Shown here: positions 61,201-64,000 of the stretch, piece after piece
Numbering within the stretch: the first letter of the stretch is position 1
Layout of the letters: each line of letters begins with the position of its first letter
Source of the DNA: Callaeas wilsoni
Taxonomy: Eukaryota; Chordata; Aves; Passeriformes; Callaeidae
Direction of reading: 5' to 3'
NCBI GenBank assembly: GCA_013398955.1
Contig: VWPU01009715.1
Span: forward strand, 92,472-156,471
DNA length: 64,000 nucleotides
Made by a program: the position numbers and the translations under genes
The notes under the pieces: model-generated
What the model was told of the DNA's origin: nothing
What the model saw: only the letters and a program-made list of their open reading frames with translations
The model's database searches: none

Positions 61201-63480
61201 AGTTTCGTATTTTTGCTGGATGCTCAGATCTGCCTGGGAGCAAGTTCTGACCGGACACCTGTGGAATGCTCCAGCAGCAGACGGTACAAGATAAGAAATT
61301 CCCTGAAGTGGCAGGGAACATTTCTATTACATCTGTGTATACAGACAAGTATCTTGATTTAGAAGGGATCATTCTTTTGCCTCAGGAAGGTGGCAGTGCC
61401 TGGGAAGCCTGCAGTGTCCTGAGGAGGTCAAACAGAGTAACTACTGTTCCACCAATGCGCTGCAATTCAAGAACACTACTGCTTCGAATCACCCCTCTGC
61501 AAAAGCGTTCAAAAGCTAACACCAGCCTCCCTCCAAACACTTAAAAACGCACTGAATCCACAGTCCCCAAAAGCAAAACACGTATTACAGACAACACTTT
61601 AAAAATTAAACAACAATCGATGTGGCACAGGAGGCTGGAAACAAAATCTTGTCTCTGCTCTGTCTCCAATACATCAGTTAAAAGTCTGCCTCCTAGCAGC
61701 TCTACAGATCACGTCACCGCTATTTATTTCATTCTCTGGTTACCTCTACCACTGGCATTTGATCTGCTTTATTAAAATCTGGCATATCAGCATACCTGAG
61801 GAACAGATCTGGACAGGAAGAGCACTGACTGAACAAGGATCTGGGGAAGTCGTGCTGTTCTCGTGACACGCTCGCAGCATTAGTCAAGACTTTCCACTTC
61901 CTACACCCACATTTTCTCTCCCATTCTTGGTATGTTCAAACACGTGCAGCAGTTACCAAGTAAATACCCTTGCCTCAATGCAGGTCCTGCATCTTGCAGT
62001 AACTGATGATTATCTTAAGAGTTTTGTGATTCCACCTTGTTATGCACTCTGTTCTATTCCATTTCCTTGTCTCCACCATTTAAAAATATTAAACTGAATT
62101 AATTTGCATATTTTGGGGCTGTGTTTTTTCAGGGATGAATTACGAAATAGTTCCCCTAGGATTAAGCTAAACCATACATTCAGGTTTCTGAGTAGGCTGT
62201 ACTGTGAATTTGCTGCACTCTGATGTCATCCCACCCCTTGTACCTCTGAATGGCCATCAAAGCTCTGGGCCAAACATCCAGTGGCATCAAGATCTGCTGC
62301 CAGGCAGAAGTCCTATTATATGGCAGTAGGACCTGGAATACTTCAGAAGGAGCATTCCCCATCACTGGGAGTAGCAAAACCTAACTGATAAAACGCACCT
62401 GGCGCCCACCTAACAGAGGGTTATAAGCAACATAAGTCCTGAGTGCTGAGAGCCCCCACCAGAAGAAATATTCAGGAAAGTTCTCTTCGAAATGCATTAT
62501 ATTAATAAAACACTGTCCTTATGGGAAGGAATCTTTGCAAATTCCTTTAAATAGAAAAGCAAGTAGTACAACCAGGAAAGGTACGATCTCTATGTGAGAT
62601 CCTCTGTCTCAACTTCTATAAAAAAAGTGCTATTCAAACTTGTGTATTTAATGACACGATCCACACCCACTCAACAGGCACATCAGGAAAAATGCCTTTT
62701 TCTGAAGCTCTTACAATTTGCCAGCAACTCATTCTGAATACCAGAACAAAAATTATGTTGTAAGCTACTGAAACTAAGAAAAACTACTGGCAAAGAAGGT
62801 ATAAATATACAACAAAAAGTAGTGGTGCTGGTTTTAAACTAACAGCAAGAGGTGTTCGTGATTTATGAGGCCCAGTGCCATGCGACAGGCTTGAAAAGTT
62901 CCTTCGCCACAGAGAAGTCCCACAGAACTTTAAGTATACATTGTTTGATACAGACCATGAATGCCAAACACACACCTTACAACAGAGATAGTATATTAAA
63001 AAACAAGTTTTATCACAAAAAGATTAAATCTGCATTAGAAAGAAAAACAATGTGACATCTAATGAGTTTTGTTCAAAAAAAGAGTGACAAAAGCTATATT
63101 CACAATGATTTCTTCTGCATTTAAGATTAACAGTATTTCTTTTTGTTCATTAACTGTCCTTCTCTTAGTTTTTCTCTTGTATAAAAGATATATAAATAAA
63201 GAAATTAAATGAAAGTCATCTATAACTTGTTACTGTATTATCAGTTGCTAAATCTCTACATTATCTCCCTTGCAGCTATTAGCAGCAACATCTGACAAGT
63301 ATGTGTTCTTCAGCAGTACTCAGGAGTTATGACTTGACATGTAAAATCCATAAAGCCAGCATAATACAACTTTTATTTTGCAGCATCACCTCGGCCTTTT
63401 TTTTTTTTATTTCACTGCAACACGCTGGCCATAATTCAGCCAAAAGAACTGAGTACATGGAAGGTTTACAAACTGAGACT

Positions 63481-63849
63481 TAACACTATTACTGATAGTG
63501 AAGCATAGGAAAAAACGGGTGATAGCGACCAAAAGGAATCAAAATTAAATCAAATACTTTAGAAAGTTAATAACTACACTGACTGCGGTAATGTCTGGAC
63601 AAGAAAAAGATGCGATAGATGTTCAAAACCAGTAATGTCCTTGATTTACGATCCGAACGTCACATGCGAGACAAGATCACTCTCCAGACAGTTGTTACTT
63701 AACTCGTGCCAGAAGATGATCGTTTCATTGCAAAGCAAACTGCGATTCTTGGATTCCTTCCAAGAATTTCAAAGCGAGAAGGGCACAAAATACACACCTA
63801 CAGAGCACCTTCCAATAAATCTCCTAACTTATAAAGTTCCCAGGTGCAC
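63481..63849. promoter_or_regulatory. Promoter-proximal flank with rising CpG content
   Basis: Between the AT-rich interior and the CpG island, CpG becomes more frequent (AGCGACC, CTGCGGTAATG, GATGCGATAG, TTACGATCCGAACGTCAC, ATGCGAG, ACTCGTG). The segment includes a CGTCA half-site of the CRE type near 63657 and a TTCCAAGAA word of the STAT type near 63758-63766. These motifs are visible but their use is inferred. I see no clear splice site or ORF here. Confidence 0.35.
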
Positions 63850-64000
63850 ACACATACGGTCGACGGCACAACAGGAGAGCCCGAACATCGCCCCGGGTCC
63901 GGGCTCCGCGCAGCCCGCAGCGCAGCCGAGAGCGCCGGCCGGGCACGGCTGGGCACAGCCGCCAGCTCCGCAGCCCCTCCGCGGGCTCCGCGCCGCCGGG
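63850..64000. promoter_or_regulatory. CpG island, left part, probable promoter/first exon
   Basis: The last 150 bases switch abruptly to very high G+C with about two dozen CpG dinucleotides, against near-absence over most of the window. This is the hallmark of a vertebrate housekeeping or developmental promoter and its first exon. The island runs off the right edge, so its centre, start site and direction are not visible. The minus strand is favoured as sense because the window's A/C-over-T/G bias on the plus strand fits minus-strand transcription. Confidence 0.75.
63858..63888 (-). CDS. Possible start codon and first coding bases of a leftward gene (speculative)
   Basis: On the minus strand, inside the CpG island, an ATG at 63888-63886 (context GGGGCGATGT, with G at -3) begins MFGLSCCAVD. 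The sequence then reads ACC/GTATGTGTG, an acceptable splice donor, giving 10 codons plus one base. Without splicing the frame stops 9 codons later (TAA). The same frame is open upstream to the window edge, but stop-poor GC-rich DNA does that by chance. I do not recognise the peptide. A 5' UTR exon, or an exon on the other strand beyond the edge, is equally possible. Confidence 0.15.

Larger units (their letters stand above)
50236..63480. other. Non-coding stretch, no gene seen
   Basis: About 13 kb of AT-rich unique DNA, the longest interval without a recognisable interspersed repeat towards the right end. Contents: 17-base A run (51838-51854), A/C-rich tract (55149-55227), a patch with extra CpGs and E-box-like words near 57480-57800, an 8-bp-arm inverted repeat at 59411-59431 (AGCTAACA/TGTTAGCT), overlapping unrecognised ORFs on both strands at 60292-60742, and a 12-base T run at 63397-63408. 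Nothing matches a known coding exon by eye. Confidence 0.5.

Noticed and set aside
1..64000. CRISPR arrays, tRNA, rRNA, prokaryotic operons or phage genes
   Set aside because: No regularly spaced repeats, no cloverleaf or rRNA core words, and no dense coding DNA; the CR1 and avian LTR content marks the sequence as vertebrate nuclear DNA.

Overview
This is a 64-kb stretch of vertebrate nuclear DNA, almost certainly from a bird. It is AT-rich and gene-poor. Its recognisable interspersed repeats are six CR1 (chicken repeat 1) non-LTR retrotransposon fragments and two or three solo-LTR-like fragments of avian endogenous retroviruses. I saw no Alu, B1 or other abundant SINE. I found no complete protein-coding gene, rRNA, tRNA, CRISPR array or bacterial-type signal. 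No open reading frame can be named except the broken CR1 reverse-transcriptase remnants. The longest unexplained ORFs (about 130-160 codons) are close to what chance gives in a window of this size and composition.

Layout: 1-16.1 kb is unique non-coding DNA with an LTR-like stretch near 2.3-2.9 kb, an LTR fragment near 4.7-4.9 kb and a CR1 3' end at 10.6-10.85 kb. A degenerate CR1 ORF2 piece lies at 16.1-16.7 kb and contains the only ambiguous base (N at 16495), flanked by a 13-bp duplication. Two reverse-oriented CR1 pieces lie at 20.3-20.85 and 21.57-21.68 kb. A reverse-oriented ERV LTR lies at about 25.9-26.4 kb, with two back-to-back hairpins beside it. From 26.5 to 46.6 kb the sequence is unique, with small local repeats and a possible regulatory cluster at 42.41-42.46 kb (a 14-bp palindrome with an E-box next to a four-unit heat-shock-element-like array). 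CR1 3' ends follow at 46.65-47.07 and 49.65-50.24 kb. The remainder is unique DNA up to a sharp CpG island in the last 150 bases.

Interpretation (inference): the CpG island at the right edge is probably a promoter and first exon. The plus strand looks richer in A and C than in T and G (an impression, not a count), as seen when the minus strand is the transcribed sense strand of an intron. The simplest reading is that most of the window is a very long first intron, or 5' intergenic DNA, of a gene starting at or beyond the right edge and running leftward. The gene cannot be named from this window. I did not find a convincing previously undescribed system. The items most worth checking are the heat-shock-element cluster, the paired hairpins, the CpG-island first exon and the duplication around the N.
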